From Kribbella kalugense (GTDB lineage Bacteria > Actinomycetota > Actinomycetes > Propionibacteriales > Kribbellaceae), in assembly GCF_004365875.1 (NCBI RefSeq), contig NZ_SODF01000002.1, forward strand, positions 806,001 to 870,000: a DNA stretch of 64,000 nucleotides, given 5' to 3'. Of this stretch, positions 1 to 8,381 are shown one piece after another (the first letter of the stretch is position 1; each line of letters begins with the position of its first letter). Position numbers and translations under genes: made by a program. The notes beneath the pieces were generated by a model. It ran no database searches. It had not been told where the DNA came from and saw only the letters and a list, made by a program, of their open reading frames with translations.

Positions 1-388
1 GGTCGTCGTAGCGGTGGCCGCCTGGCGCGTGGTGGAGGTAGTGGAATTCCCCGACGGCGGTGATGCCGGCGAGCAGCATCTCGCCGTACACGGCTTTGGC
101 GAGGTCGTAGTACGTGTCGGGAGTGAGCGCGGCGGCGACGGCGTACATCTGGTCGCGCCAGGTCCAGAAGGTGCCGCGCTCGGTCTGCGTGCGGCCGCGG
201 AGCGCGCGGTGGAAGGCGTGACTGTGGCAGTTCGCGAGGCCGGGGATGACGAGGCCGTTGAGGATCTGGGCGTCGCCTGGCTCGGCATCGGGCGCGACGG
301 AGGTGAAGCGGCCGTCAGCCGTCGACACCAGGACGCCGTGAGCGATGCCGGTGGGGAGGAGGGCGGTCGCGCACCAGTACGACGTCAC
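1..388 (-). CDS. hutF: Formimidoylglutamate deiminase, N-terminal part (cut by left edge)
   Basis: HutF hydrolyses N-formimidoyl-L-glutamate to N-formyl-L-glutamate and ammonia in the five-step histidine degradation route. Only the first 129 residues are present. They include the amidohydrolase metal motif CHSHAFHRALRGRTQ (about residues 56-70) and the family block GTFWTWRDQMY, followed by GEMLLAGITAVGEFHYLHH, which are typical of HutF. The start is the GTG at 386-388, overlapping the TGA of the upstream M20 hydrolase gene by four bases (GTGA), so translational coupling is likely. No ORF finder limited to complete ORFs would list it. The imidazolonepropionase gene hutI, absent from this window, would be expected beyond the edge, by analogy with streptomycete hut clusters. 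Confidence 0.88.
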   Translation of the reverse strand, partial: MTSYWCATALLPTGIAHGVLVSTADGRFTSVAPDAEPGDAQILNGLVIPGLANCHSHAFHRALRGRTQTERGTFWTWRDQMYAVAAALTPDTYYDLAKAVYGEMLLAGITAVGEFHYLHHAPGGHRYDD

Positions 389-1623
389 TGCGCGAGATCC
401 TGGAGTACGGCGGTCAGCGCGTCGACGCCGGCGAGGCAGTCGTCCATTTCGGCGTACTCAGCGGGTGAATGGGAGATGCCGGTCGGGTTGCGGACGAAGA
501 GCATCGCGGTCGGGATGCCGGCGGCCGAGAACACGCCGGCGTCGTGACCCGCGCCGGTCGGGAGGACCGGGGCGCCGTCGAGGACGTTGACCAGGCGGTT
601 GCGGAGGCCGGCGGGGAAGTCCACGATCGGGGAGACGGACTCTGGGGTTACCTCGAGCGTTGTGCCGTCGCGTTCGGCGCGTTCGGTGGCTTGCTTGGTG
701 ATTGCCGCGAGCAACAGTTGCAGGACGTCGTCGGTGGCGGCTCGGGCGTCGAGCCAGGCGGTCACCTGGGACGGTACGGCGTTGGTGCCGTTGGGTTCGA
801 CGGAGAGGCGGCCGAAGGTTGCGCGGGCGCCGGCTAGGCGGGCCTGTTTGTTGGCGGCCAGGGCGGTCATGGCGTAGGTGAGCATCGGGTCGTGGCGGTC
901 TTCCATCAGGGTCGTGCCTGCGTGGTTGGCCTCGCCTGTGAAGGTGAACCGGAACCGGCCGTGGGGCCAGATGGAGCTCGCGACGCCGACGGGCGCTGTC
1001 AATCCGCGACCTTGCTCGACGTGTAGCTCTACGAAGGTTCCCATTTTCTGCAGGAGCGGCGATGGGCCGACTCTCTCCGGGTCGATGCCCGCCTTCTCGA
1101 GCGCCTCGCCGAGACCGATCCCGGCGCGGTCCTTCAGTGCCAGCGCCTTCTCGGCTGAGAGCACGCCGGTCGCGATCCGGGAGCCCAAACACGGCATCCC
1201 GAAGCGCGAGCCTTCTTCTTCTACAAAAGCTCCGATCCCGATCGGCACCGACGGCGTGAACCCCTCCGCCCGCAACCGATCCACAGCCGCCAGGGCGCTG
1301 ACAACCCCCAACGGTCCATCAAAAGCCCCACCGTCAATGACGGAGTCCAGATGGCTCCCAGTCACAATGCCCGGGGTTGCAGAAGAGCCGGACGACGCGT
1401 CGGAGCGGGTGCTTGGTGCGCCACGCCCGTCCTCTGGGTCCCACCAGGCGATGAGGTTGCCTATGGAGTCTGACTCGACGGGCAAGCCGCGGGCGGCGCA
1501 CTGGTTTAGGAACCAGTGCGTCGCCTCGCGTTCGGTGGGGGTCCAGCCGCCTCGGGTGTAGCCGCCGGTTTCGGGGTGGCGGCCGATGGCGGACTGGTCG
1601 GCCCAGAGGGATTCGAAACTCAA
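385..1623 (-). CDS. M20-family Zn amidohydrolase (allantoate amidohydrolase-like), probable N-formylglutamate deformylase of the hut pathway
   Basis: 412 residues, usual length for the allantoate amidohydrolase / N-carbamoyl-amino-acid hydrolase group of metallopeptidase family M20. Visible metal and catalytic motifs are GSHLDSVIDGGAFDG (about residue 90), FVEEEGSRFG, ELHVEQG, NHAGTT and GAGHDAG. A Ser/Asp-rich insert of about 20 residues precedes the first motif. The start is a TTG that overlaps the TGA of the binding-protein gene by four bases. The gene sits between a transporter gene and hutF in one minus-strand unit. Streptomycete hut clusters carry an enzyme with the same annotation beside hutF, so the inferred role is hydrolysis of N-formyl-L-glutamate, the HutF product, to formate and glutamate. 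A purine (allantoate) role is the alternative but has no support from the neighbours. Confidence 0.85.
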   Translation of the reverse strand: MSFESLWADQSAIGRHPETGGYTRGGWTPTEREATHWFLNQCAARGLPVESDSIGNLIAWWDPEDGRGAPSTRSDASSGSSATPGIVTGSHLDSVIDGGAFDGPLGVVSALAAVDRLRAEGFTPSVPIGIGAFVEEEGSRFGMPCLGSRIATGVLSAEKALALKDRAGIGLGEALEKAGIDPERVGPSPLLQKMGTFVELHVEQGRGLTAPVGVASSIWPHGRFRFTFTGEANHAGTTLMEDRHDPMLTYAMTALAANKQARLAGARATFGRLSVEPNGTNAVPSQVTAWLDARAATDDVLQLLLAAITKQATERAERDGTTLEVTPESVSPIVDFPAGLRNRLVNVLDGAPVLPTGAGHDAGVFSAAGIPTAMLFVRNPTGISHSPAEYAEMDDCLAGVDALTAVLQDLAQ

Positions 1624-2543
1624 GACAGCGGGTTCTTCGACAGCCAGTCCTTGGCGACCGCGTCCGCGCTCTCCTTGCCGACGTCGATCCGCTTGACCAG
1701 GTCGGTCAGCGCGTCCGTGGTCAGCTTGGCGTCGACCGCGTTCAGGGTGGCGGTGACGTCGTCGGACTTGTGGTCGGTCCGGATCAACGGAACGATGTTG
1801 TTCGGCGGCAGGATGTTCTCCGGGTCGTCCAGCTGGACCCAGCCCTTGTCCTTGATCACTGCCTGGGTGGTGAACAGGTCCGTCACCTGGATCTGGTTCG
1901 TCTCCAGCGCCTTGATGCTCAGCGGACCACCGGCGTCGAGCGTCTTGTACTCCTTGAAGTCGACGTCGTACTTCTCCTTCATGCCCTTCAGCCCGGCGGT
2001 CCGGACCTTGAACTCGGAGCTACCGCCCGCGACCAGGTTCTTGCCCTTCAGGTCGCCGATCGACTTCAGGCTGTACTTGTCCGCGGTCGCCTTGGTCACC
2101 ACGATGGTGTCCTCGTCGGTGGCCGGCGACATCTCCAGGATCTCCAGCCCGGGCGTCAGCGCCTTCTTCAGCGCGTCGTACGCCTTCTGCGGGTCGGTCT
2201 CGGTGGAGTTCTTGTCGAAGTACGCCAGCGCGGCGCCGGTGTACTCCGGGACGAGGTCGACGGACCCGTCCTTGATCGCGGCCATGTAGGTCTCGCGGTT
2301 GCCGATGTTCGGCTTCTTCTTCACCTCGATGCCCTTGGCGGAAAGCGCTTGACCGTAGATCTCGGCCAGCAGCTGGCTCTCGGAGAAGTCGGCGGACCCG
2401 ACGGTGATGCTGGTCACCTTCGAGGGCGCCGGCGAGCTGCCGGCGTTGTCACTGCCGAGCTGGTCGCCCCCACCCCCACAACCAGCCAGGCCGAGCACCG
2501 CCACCCCGGCGATCGCAGTACGGATGAGTGTGGATCTCAACAC
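1620..2543 (-). CDS. OpuAC/OpuCC-type ABC transporter substrate-binding lipoprotein
   Basis: 307 residues. The N-terminus is a lipoprotein signal with lipobox LAGC and a Gly-rich linker, followed by an OpuAC-type (quaternary-amine) binding domain with blocks such as VGSADFSESQLLAEIYGQAL and LVPEYTGAALAYF. It should be anchored outside the membrane and hand the ligand to the two permeases encoded upstream. GTG start at 2543 with a good SD (GGAGG, spacing five). This family normally binds glycine betaine, choline or carnitine. The shared transcription unit with hutF and the M20 enzyme suggests histidine or a histidine betaine; the rhizobial HutXWV histidine importer is a related precedent. Ligand is inferred, not shown. 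Confidence 0.85.
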   Translation of the reverse strand: MLRSTLIRTAIAGVAVLGLAGCGGGGDQLGSDNAGSSPAPSKVTSITVGSADFSESQLLAEIYGQALSAKGIEVKKKPNIGNRETYMAAIKDGSVDLVPEYTGAALAYFDKNSTETDPQKAYDALKKALTPGLEILEMSPATDEDTIVVTKATADKYSLKSIGDLKGKNLVAGGSSEFKVRTAGLKGMKEKYDVDFKEYKTLDAGGPLSIKALETNQIQVTDLFTTQAVIKDKGWVQLDDPENILPPNNIVPLIRTDHKSDDVTATLNAVDAKLTTDALTDLVKRIDVGKESADAVAKDWLSKNPLS

Positions 2544-2621
2544 GAGAGCCTCCAGTGTTCTCGTTCAGCCATCGGCCGGTGCCGATGGATGTGTCTCAAG
2601 TTCAGCAGGTACGACGGACAT

Positions 2622-3272
2622 TCAGCGGGCGTTCAGCCCCGGTGAGACGGTGATCCGGCCGATCAGCGCGAAAATCGCGTCGAGCACGATGGCCAGCAGT
2701 GCCACCAGCAGGGCGCCGCTGAACATCTGCGGGAAGTCGCGGAGCTTCAGTCCGTCGACCACATAACGCCCGAGACCGCCGAGCGACACGAGGGCCGCGA
2801 TCGTGGCGGTCGAGACGATCTGCAGGGTGGCGCTGCGGACGCCGGAGATGATCAGCGGCAGCGCGATCGGGATCTCCACCTTGGTCAGGATCTCCCGGCC
2901 GGTCATCCCCATCCCCCGGGCCGCGTCGATCGTGGCCGGATCGACACCGGACAGACCGGCGTACGTCGAGGCCAGGATCGGCGGGATGCCGAGGGCGACC
3001 AGCGCGATCAGCACCGGCAGGAACCCGATCTGGTTGGTCAGTAGGACCGCGATCATCAGCAGGCCGAGGCTCGGCAGCGCCCGGGCGGCGTTGCCGAGGT
3101 TGATCGCCAGGAACGCTCCGCGCCGGGTGTGCCCGATCCGCAGGCCGATCGGCAACGCGATCACGACGGACAGGCCGAGCGCGGCAAACGTGTACCAGAG
3201 GTGCTGGACGATCCGCGCCCAGATCCCCTCGTTGCCGGACCAGTTGTACGAGTCGGTCAAGTACTGCCACAT
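2622..3272 (-). CDS. OpuC/ProW-type ABC transporter permease (second)
   Basis: 216 residues, a typical short permease of the osmoprotectant/betaine importer family, with about five to six hydrophobic segments and the coupling-loop region DPATIDAARGMGMTGREIL. It would pair with the neighbouring permease as a heterodimeric membrane channel driven by the ATPase encoded at 3927-4925. The start ATG lies one base after the stop of the preceding permease gene, so the two are translationally linked. It is followed by a 78-bp gap with a fresh ribosome site for the binding protein. Confidence 0.87.
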   Translation of the reverse strand: MWQYLTDSYNWSGNEGIWARIVQHLWYTFAALGLSVVIALPIGLRIGHTRRGAFLAINLGNAARALPSLGLLMIAVLLTNQIGFLPVLIALVALGIPPILASTYAGLSGVDPATIDAARGMGMTGREILTKVEIPIALPLIISGVRSATLQIVSTATIAALVSLGGLGRYVVDGLKLRDFPQMFSGALLVALLAIVLDAIFALIGRITVSPGLNAR

Positions 3273-3273
3273 G

Positions 3274-3930
3274 TCAGGCCACCTCTCCCACCGGAGTCGC
3301 GACCCGCGCCCACGGCGTCAGCAGTCGCTGCAACGTGACCAAGATCAGGTCGGCGCACAGCGCCAGCAGCAGCGACAGAACCACCCCGACCACGACAGGG
3401 GTGAGGAAGTCCTTCTGGAAGCCGAGCGTGAAGAGCTCACCCAGCCCGCCGATGCCGATCACCGCGCCGACGCTCACCATCGAGATGTTCGCCACCGTCA
3501 CGACCCGGAGCCCGGTGAAGATCACCGGTACGGCGATCGGCAGGTCGACCGTGATCACCCGATGCAGCGGGCTGTACCCGACCGCGATCGCCGACTGGCG
3601 TACGTCGGGTGGCACGGAGCGGAGTCCATCGATCACGTTGCGGATCAGCAGCGACACCGTATAGATGGTCAGCGCGACGATGATGTTGATCGTCGCCAGC
3701 ACCTTGGTGCCGAGGATCGCCGGGATCACGATGAACAACGCGATCGACGGCAGCGAGTACAGCACCCCGCCGAACGCGATCAGCGGGTTCGCCAACCACG
3801 AGTAGCGAGTCGCGACGTACCCCAGCGGCACCGAGATGATCAGCCCGAGGATCACCGGGACGATCGCCAGGTACAGGTGCTCGCGCAGCGCCTCCCAGAT
3901 CAGTCCGAGGTTGTCTCCGATCCAGTTCAT
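3274..3930 (-). CDS. OpuC/ProW-type ABC transporter permease (first)
   Basis: 218 residues with about six hydrophobic segments; the loop VPPDVRQSAIAVGYSPLHRV is the expected contact with the ATPase (EAA-type loop). It starts at an ATG overlapping the TGA of the ATPase gene by four bases and ends just before the second permease gene. The order ATPase-permease-permease-binding protein is the common OpuC-type layout. It acts in the cytoplasmic membrane; substrate specificity is inferred only from the hut context. Confidence 0.87.
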   Translation of the reverse strand: MNWIGDNLGLIWEALREHLYLAIVPVILGLIISVPLGYVATRYSWLANPLIAFGGVLYSLPSIALFIVIPAILGTKVLATINIIVALTIYTVSLLIRNVIDGLRSVPPDVRQSAIAVGYSPLHRVITVDLPIAVPVIFTGLRVVTVANISMVSVGAVIGIGGLGELFTLGFQKDFLTPVVVGVVLSLLLALCADLILVTLQRLLTPWARVATPVGEVA

Positions 3931-4925
3931 GACCGCAATGCCTCTGCGACGGTTGACTGGTCGATGACGCCGATGGCCTTCCCGTCATCGTCCACGCAGA
4001 CGCCGGAGCCGGTCGGGGACGTCAGTACTGCATCCAGGGCTGCGCGCAACGAATCGCCGCGCTTGAACAGCGCACCCAATGGCAGCAGGTCCGCGGACCC
4101 GTTCTTCCAGCCGACGGGTACGCCGTCCTTCAACGCGAGCTCGTCCGGCACCGGCTTCAGGGGCAGCTCTTCGGGATGCACGAACGTCAACGCCCGGTAA
4201 CCGCGATCCTGGCCGACGAAGCCGCGAACGAAGTCGTCGGCCGGATCGGCGAGCAGCTCGGCCGGCGGCGCGAACTGGGCCAGCTTGCCGCCGACCCGCA
4301 GTACTGCGACGTTGTCGCCGAGCTTGATCGCCTCGTCGATGTCGTGCGTGACGAACACGATCGTCTTGCCGATGTCGCGCTGCAGCCGGAGCAGCTCCTC
4401 CTGCAACTGGTGGCGGACGATCGGGTCGACCGCGCTGAACGGCTCGTCCATCAGCATGATCTTCGGATCGGCCGCCAGCGCACGGGCGACGCCGACTCGT
4501 TGCTGCTGGCCACCGGACAGCTGGGCCGGGTACCGCTCGGCCAGCTTGACGTCCAGGCCGACGCGTTCGAGCAGCTCCATCGCAGTACCGTGCGCCTTGC
4601 CCTTGTCCCAGCCGAGCAGCTTCGGCACGGTGGCGACGTTCTCCACGACCGTCTTGTGCGGGAACAGACCGGCGTTCTGGATCACGTACCCGATACCGCG
4701 GCGCAGCGTGACCGGGTCCTTACCGTTGATGTCCTCGCCGTCGATCGAGATCGTCCCGCTGGTGCGCTCGATCGTGCGATTGATCATCCGCAGCGACGTG
4801 GTCTTGCCACAGCCGGACGGACCGACGAACACGGTGATCTGGTTGCTAGGAATCCGCAGGGACAGTTTGTCGACGGCGACAGTGCCGTCCGGATATTGTT
4901 TTGTGACGTCCTCGAACTCGATCAT
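3927..4925 (-). CDS. OpuCA/ProV-type ABC transporter ATP-binding protein
   Basis: 332 residues. The ABC domain shows Walker A (GPSGCGKTTS), Q-loop, signature LSGGQQQRVGVARAL, Walker B (IMLMDEP) and the switch His in FVTHDIDEA. The C-terminal region (about 280-330) resembles a single CBS-like regulatory segment ending GVIDQSTVAEALRS, shorter than the double CBS of classic ProV. It is the first gene of the transporter-M20-hutF unit. A candidate SD (GAAAGGG) lies before the ATG. In betaine importers CBS domains gate transport by ionic strength; whether that applies here is unknown. Confidence 0.9.
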   Translation of the reverse strand: MIEFEDVTKQYPDGTVAVDKLSLRIPSNQITVFVGPSGCGKTTSLRMINRTIERTSGTISIDGEDINGKDPVTLRRGIGYVIQNAGLFPHKTVVENVATVPKLLGWDKGKAHGTAMELLERVGLDVKLAERYPAQLSGGQQQRVGVARALAADPKIMLMDEPFSAVDPIVRHQLQEELLRLQRDIGKTIVFVTHDIDEAIKLGDNVAVLRVGGKLAQFAPPAELLADPADDFVRGFVGQDRGYRALTFVHPEELPLKPVPDELALKDGVPVGWKNGSADLLPLGALFKRGDSLRAALDAVLTSPTGSGVCVDDDGKAIGVIDQSTVAEALRS

Positions 4926-5060
4926 GGCGCCCTTTCGCGCTGGTCGTCGGTCGCGGATGAGACCCTAGCGGAACGAGAGACCGAAACCACGCGGTCGCAA
5001 GGTTTCTCGCCCCTTGGAAATGTGCACCGTAGCAGTACAGATTGCCACGGTCGCACACAG
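4926..5060 (-). promoter_or_regulatory. Leader and candidate promoter of the transporter-hutF unit
   Basis: This 135-bp gap separates the hutU stop from the ATPase start. On the minus strand a TAGGGT -10-like hexamer lies at 4962-4967, with TGGTTT about 16 bases upstream as a poor -35. It suggests the transporter unit has its own promoter and need not depend on hutHU read-through. The copy of GAGACC either side of this hexamer may be regulatory but is too short to call. Confidence 0.4.
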
Positions 5061-6716
5061 TTAGCCCTCCCGCATCGGGATCCGGACGCTCCGCTCGTCG
5101 GCCACCTCGACAGCCTTCTCGTAGCCGGCGTCGACGTGCCGGATCACGCCCATCGCCGGGTCGTTGCTGAGCACACGTTCCAGCTTCCGCCGGGCCAGAT
5201 CGGTGCCGTCGGCAACGGACACCTGGCCGGCGTGGATGGACCGGCCGATGCCGACGCCGCCGCCGTGGTGGATCGACACCCAGGACGCGCCGCTGGCCAC
5301 GTTCACCATCGCGTTCAGCAGCGGCCAGTCCGCGATCGCGTCCGACCCGTCCAGCATCCCTTCGGTCTCCCGGTACGGCGACGCGACGCTGCCCGTGTCC
5401 AGGTGATCCCGGCCGATCACGATCGGCGCCTCCAGCTCACCGGACGCGACCATGTCGTTGAACCGCACGCCCGCCTTGTCCCGCTCACCTTGGCCGAGCC
5501 AGCAGATCCTTGCCGGCAGCCCCTGGAACGCGACCCGCTCGCCGGCCAGCGTGATCCAGCGGCGCAGGTGCTCGTTCTCCGGGAAGAGGTCCAGGATCGC
5601 CCGGTCCGTCTTCGCGATGTCGGCCGGGTTGCCGGACAGCGCGGCCCACCGGAACGGGCCCTTTCCCTCACAGAACAACGGCCGGATGTACGCCGGCACG
5701 AACCCGGGGAACTCGAAAGCCCGTGAGTAGCCCGCCTTCCGCGCCTCGTCCCGGATCGAGTTCCCGTAGTCGAACACCTCGGCGCCCGCGTCCTGGAAAC
5801 CGACCATCGCCTCGACATGCTTGGCCATAGACTCCTGCGCCCGCTGAGTGAACCCGGCCGGGTCCTTCTCCCGCGCAGTCACCCAGTCCTCGAACTCGAC
5901 GCCGATCGGCAGATACATCAACGGGTCGTGCGCCGACGTCTGGTCGGTCACCACATCGATCGGCGCACCCCGCTTGAGCAGGTCGGGCACGATCGTCGCC
6001 GCGTTGCCGAGAACACCGATCGACAACGGCCGCCGGGCCGCCTTGGCCTCCTCGGCCAGCCGCAACGCTTCGTCCACGGACGACGCCCGTACGTCGAGGT
6101 AGCGGTGCTCGATCCGACGGTCGATCCGGGAGGAGTCGACGTCGATGCAGATCGCGACGCCGTCGTTCATCGTGACGGCCAGCGGCTGCGCGCCACCCAT
6201 TCCGCCGAGGCCCGCGGTCAGGGTGATGGTGCCGGCCAGCGTTCCGCCGAACTTCTTCTCGCCGACCGCGCCGAACGTCTCGTAGGTGCCTTGCAGGATG
6301 CCCTGGGTGCCGATGTAGATCCACGACCCGGCCGTCATCTGGCCGTACATCGTGAGCCCCATCGCCTCGAGCTTGCGGAACTCCTCCCAGTTCGCCCAGT
6401 CGGGAACCAGGTTGGAGTTCGCGATCAGCACCCGCGGCGCCCACTCGTGGGTCTGCATCACACCGACGGGACGGCCCGACTGGACCAGCATGGTCTCGTC
6501 GTCCTTCAGCGTGGTCAGAGTGCGAACCATCGCGTCGAACGAGTTCCAGTCACGGGCAGCCTTGCCCGAACCGCCGTACACAACCAGTTCGTCGGGGTGT
6601 TCGGCGACCTCGGGGTCGAGGTTGTTCTGCAGCATCCGCAGCGCGGCTTCCTGCTGCCAGCCGCGGGCGGTCAGAGTGGTACCGCGGGGTGCGCGCACAG
6701 GACGGGGTCCGGACAT
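5061..6716 (-). CDS. hutU: Urocanate hydratase (urocanase)
   Basis: 551 residues, normal length. HutU uses tightly bound NAD+ as an electrophile to hydrate urocanate to 4-imidazolone-5-propionate, step two of histidine degradation in the cytoplasm. Recognisable blocks: NNLDPEVAEHPDELVVYGG near the N-terminus, the Gly-rich NAD-binding GLGGMGGAQPLAVTMNDG, SAHDPLMYLPIG, and the active-site region RICWLGQGERDK with the conserved Cys, followed by GSVASPYRETE. It begins 16 bp after the hutH stop codon, so hutH-hutU is one unit. Confidence 0.96.
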   Translation of the reverse strand: MSGPRPVRAPRGTTLTARGWQQEAALRMLQNNLDPEVAEHPDELVVYGGSGKAARDWNSFDAMVRTLTTLKDDETMLVQSGRPVGVMQTHEWAPRVLIANSNLVPDWANWEEFRKLEAMGLTMYGQMTAGSWIYIGTQGILQGTYETFGAVGEKKFGGTLAGTITLTAGLGGMGGAQPLAVTMNDGVAICIDVDSSRIDRRIEHRYLDVRASSVDEALRLAEEAKAARRPLSIGVLGNAATIVPDLLKRGAPIDVVTDQTSAHDPLMYLPIGVEFEDWVTAREKDPAGFTQRAQESMAKHVEAMVGFQDAGAEVFDYGNSIRDEARKAGYSRAFEFPGFVPAYIRPLFCEGKGPFRWAALSGNPADIAKTDRAILDLFPENEHLRRWITLAGERVAFQGLPARICWLGQGERDKAGVRFNDMVASGELEAPIVIGRDHLDTGSVASPYRETEGMLDGSDAIADWPLLNAMVNVASGASWVSIHHGGGVGIGRSIHAGQVSVADGTDLARRKLERVLSNDPAMGVIRHVDAGYEKAVEVADERSVRIPMREG

Positions 6717-6732
6717 GGGTGATCCAGCCTTT

Positions 6733-8274
6733 CTAATTCAGCAGACCGGTGACGGTCTGGGCAGCATCGATGTAAGTGCCATTAGCAACGAGTTGGACGG
6801 AGTGCTCGAGCTCGGGGGCGAGATGACGGTCCGTCCCCGGGCCCTCGACGTACTCGCGGAGTGCGGCCACGACCGCGGCAGTGGCCGGTGCCGGGGTGAG
6901 TGGTGCGCGCAGGTCGAGCGCCCGCGCGGCGGTGAGGATCTCGATCGCCAGCACCCGCTGCAGGCCGTCGATCGACTTGCGCAGTTTGCGTCCGGCCGAC
7001 CAGCCCATCGAGACGTGGTCCTCCTGCATCGCACTGCTCGGGATCGAGTCGACGCTTGCGGGTACGGCGAGACGCTTGAGCTCGGACACGATCGCTGCCT
7101 GGGTGTACTGCGCGATCATGTGACCGCTGTCGACCCCGGGATCGTCGGCCAGGAAGGCGTTCAGCCCGTGGTTGCGGGCAACGTCGAGGAATCGATCGGT
7201 ACGACGTTCGCTGATGCTGGCCAGGTCCGCCACGGCGATCGCGAGGAAGTCGAGCACGTAGCCGACCGGGGCGCCATGAAAGTTGCCGTTGGACTCGACC
7301 CGGCCGTCCGGAAGGACCACCGGGTTGTCGATCGCGGCGGCGAGCTCATGACCCGCGACAGTTGCCGCGTGGGCAGCGGTGTCGCGGGCGGCGCCGTGGA
7401 CCTGCGGGGAGCAGCGCAGGGAATAGGCGTCCTGGACGCGGTTGCAGTCCGGGCCGCGGTGGCTCGCGACGATCGCGCTGTCCTTGAGGATCGCGCGGAG
7501 GTTGGCGGCAGATGCGGCCTGACCGGGATGCGGTCGGAGGGCCTGCAGGTCCTCGGCGAAGACTCGGTCGGTGGCGAGTTGCGCTTCGACGCTCATCGCG
7601 GCGGCGAGGTCGGCTGTCTTGAAGAGGCGGTCGAGGTCGGCGAGTGCGAGGACCAGCATGCCGAGCATGCCGTCGGTGCCGTTGATCAGCGCCAGACCTT
7701 CCTTCTCCGCCAGCACGACCGGGGTCAGTCCGTGGGCTCGAAGGGCTTCGCCGGCATCGAGAAGGTTGCCGTCGGCATCGCGGACCTGACCTTCACCCAG
7801 GATCGCCAGGGCGACGTGGGACAGCGGTGCGAGATCGCCGGAACAACCGAGGCTGCCGTACTCGTGCACCACCGGGGTCAGGTGTGCGTTCAGCAGGCCG
7901 GCGTACGCCTGGGCCGTCTCGACCTTGACGCCGGTGCGGCCCGTTGCGAGCGTCGAGAGCCGCAGCAGGGCGAGCCCCCGGACCACCTCGGTCTCGACCT
8001 CGGGGCCGGAGCCGGCGGCGTGCGAGCGGATCAGGCTGCGCTGCAGTTGGGCCCGTAGTTCCGGTGCGATGTGCCGGGTGGCGAGCGCGCCGAAGCCGGT
8101 CGAGACGCCGTAGTGCGGGGTGTCCGCGTGGGCCAGCGCCTCGATCGCGGCGCGCGACTTCGCGATCTCCTCCAGAGCCTGGTCGTCGATCCGTACCTGG
8201 GCGCCGTACCGCGCGACCGCGACCACGTCGGCCGGGGTCAGCGGGCCGATACCAACTATCACCGTGTGTTCCAC
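6733..8274 (-). CDS. hutH: Histidine ammonia-lyase
   Basis: 513 residues. HutH removes ammonia from L-histidine to give trans-urocanate, using the self-formed MIO electrophile. The MIO tripeptide is Cys144-Ser145-Gly146 within EYGSLGCSGDLAPLSH; Cys in place of the more common Ala is also seen in streptomycete enzymes. The catalytic Tyr is Y55 in HYGVSTGFG; NGTDGML, QDAYSLRCSPQ, DNPVVLPDGR and MQEDHVSMGW are all intact. GTG start with a weak SD. A palindrome at 8329-8346 precedes it by 54 nt and is shared with the divergent ammonia-lyase homologue at 12.3 kb. Confidence 0.97.
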   Translation of the reverse strand: MEHTVIVGIGPLTPADVVAVARYGAQVRIDDQALEEIAKSRAAIEALAHADTPHYGVSTGFGALATRHIAPELRAQLQRSLIRSHAAGSGPEVETEVVRGLALLRLSTLATGRTGVKVETAQAYAGLLNAHLTPVVHEYGSLGCSGDLAPLSHVALAILGEGQVRDADGNLLDAGEALRAHGLTPVVLAEKEGLALINGTDGMLGMLVLALADLDRLFKTADLAAAMSVEAQLATDRVFAEDLQALRPHPGQAASAANLRAILKDSAIVASHRGPDCNRVQDAYSLRCSPQVHGAARDTAAHAATVAGHELAAAIDNPVVLPDGRVESNGNFHGAPVGYVLDFLAIAVADLASISERRTDRFLDVARNHGLNAFLADDPGVDSGHMIAQYTQAAIVSELKRLAVPASVDSIPSSAMQEDHVSMGWSAGRKLRKSIDGLQRVLAIEILTAARALDLRAPLTPAPATAAVVAALREYVEGPGTDRHLAPELEHSVQLVANGTYIDAAQTVTGLLN

Positions 8275-8328
8275 CTGCTCATTGGACCGCGCCGGGTTGC
8301 TCCCCGACAGGAGCGCCGTACCACTTTC

Positions 8329-8346
8329 TGTCTCGGGTCTGAGACA
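8329..8346. promoter_or_regulatory. Palindromic operator candidate between hutH and the GNAT gene
   Basis: Inverted repeat TGTCTC-N6-GAGACA. It lies 54 nt upstream of the hutH start (minus) and 35 nt upstream of the GNAT start (plus), so one bound regulator could control both. A close copy (13 of 18 positions) stands 53 nt before the ammonia-lyase homologue at 12,345. The IclR-family gene at 9,491 is the nearest regulator and the obvious candidate binder. Confidence 0.5.
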
Positions 8347-8369
8347 ACGGTGGCGACCCTCCGTAGCCC

Positions 8370-8375
8370 TAGAGT
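8370..8375 (+). promoter_or_regulatory. -10 element TAGAGT, probable leaderless start
   Basis: TAGAGT lies six bases before the ATG at 8382, which would place transcription start on or next to the start codon. There is no SD sequence, which supports a leaderless mRNA. No convincing -35 is seen. Confidence 0.45.
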
Positions 8376-8381
8376 TTCGGC

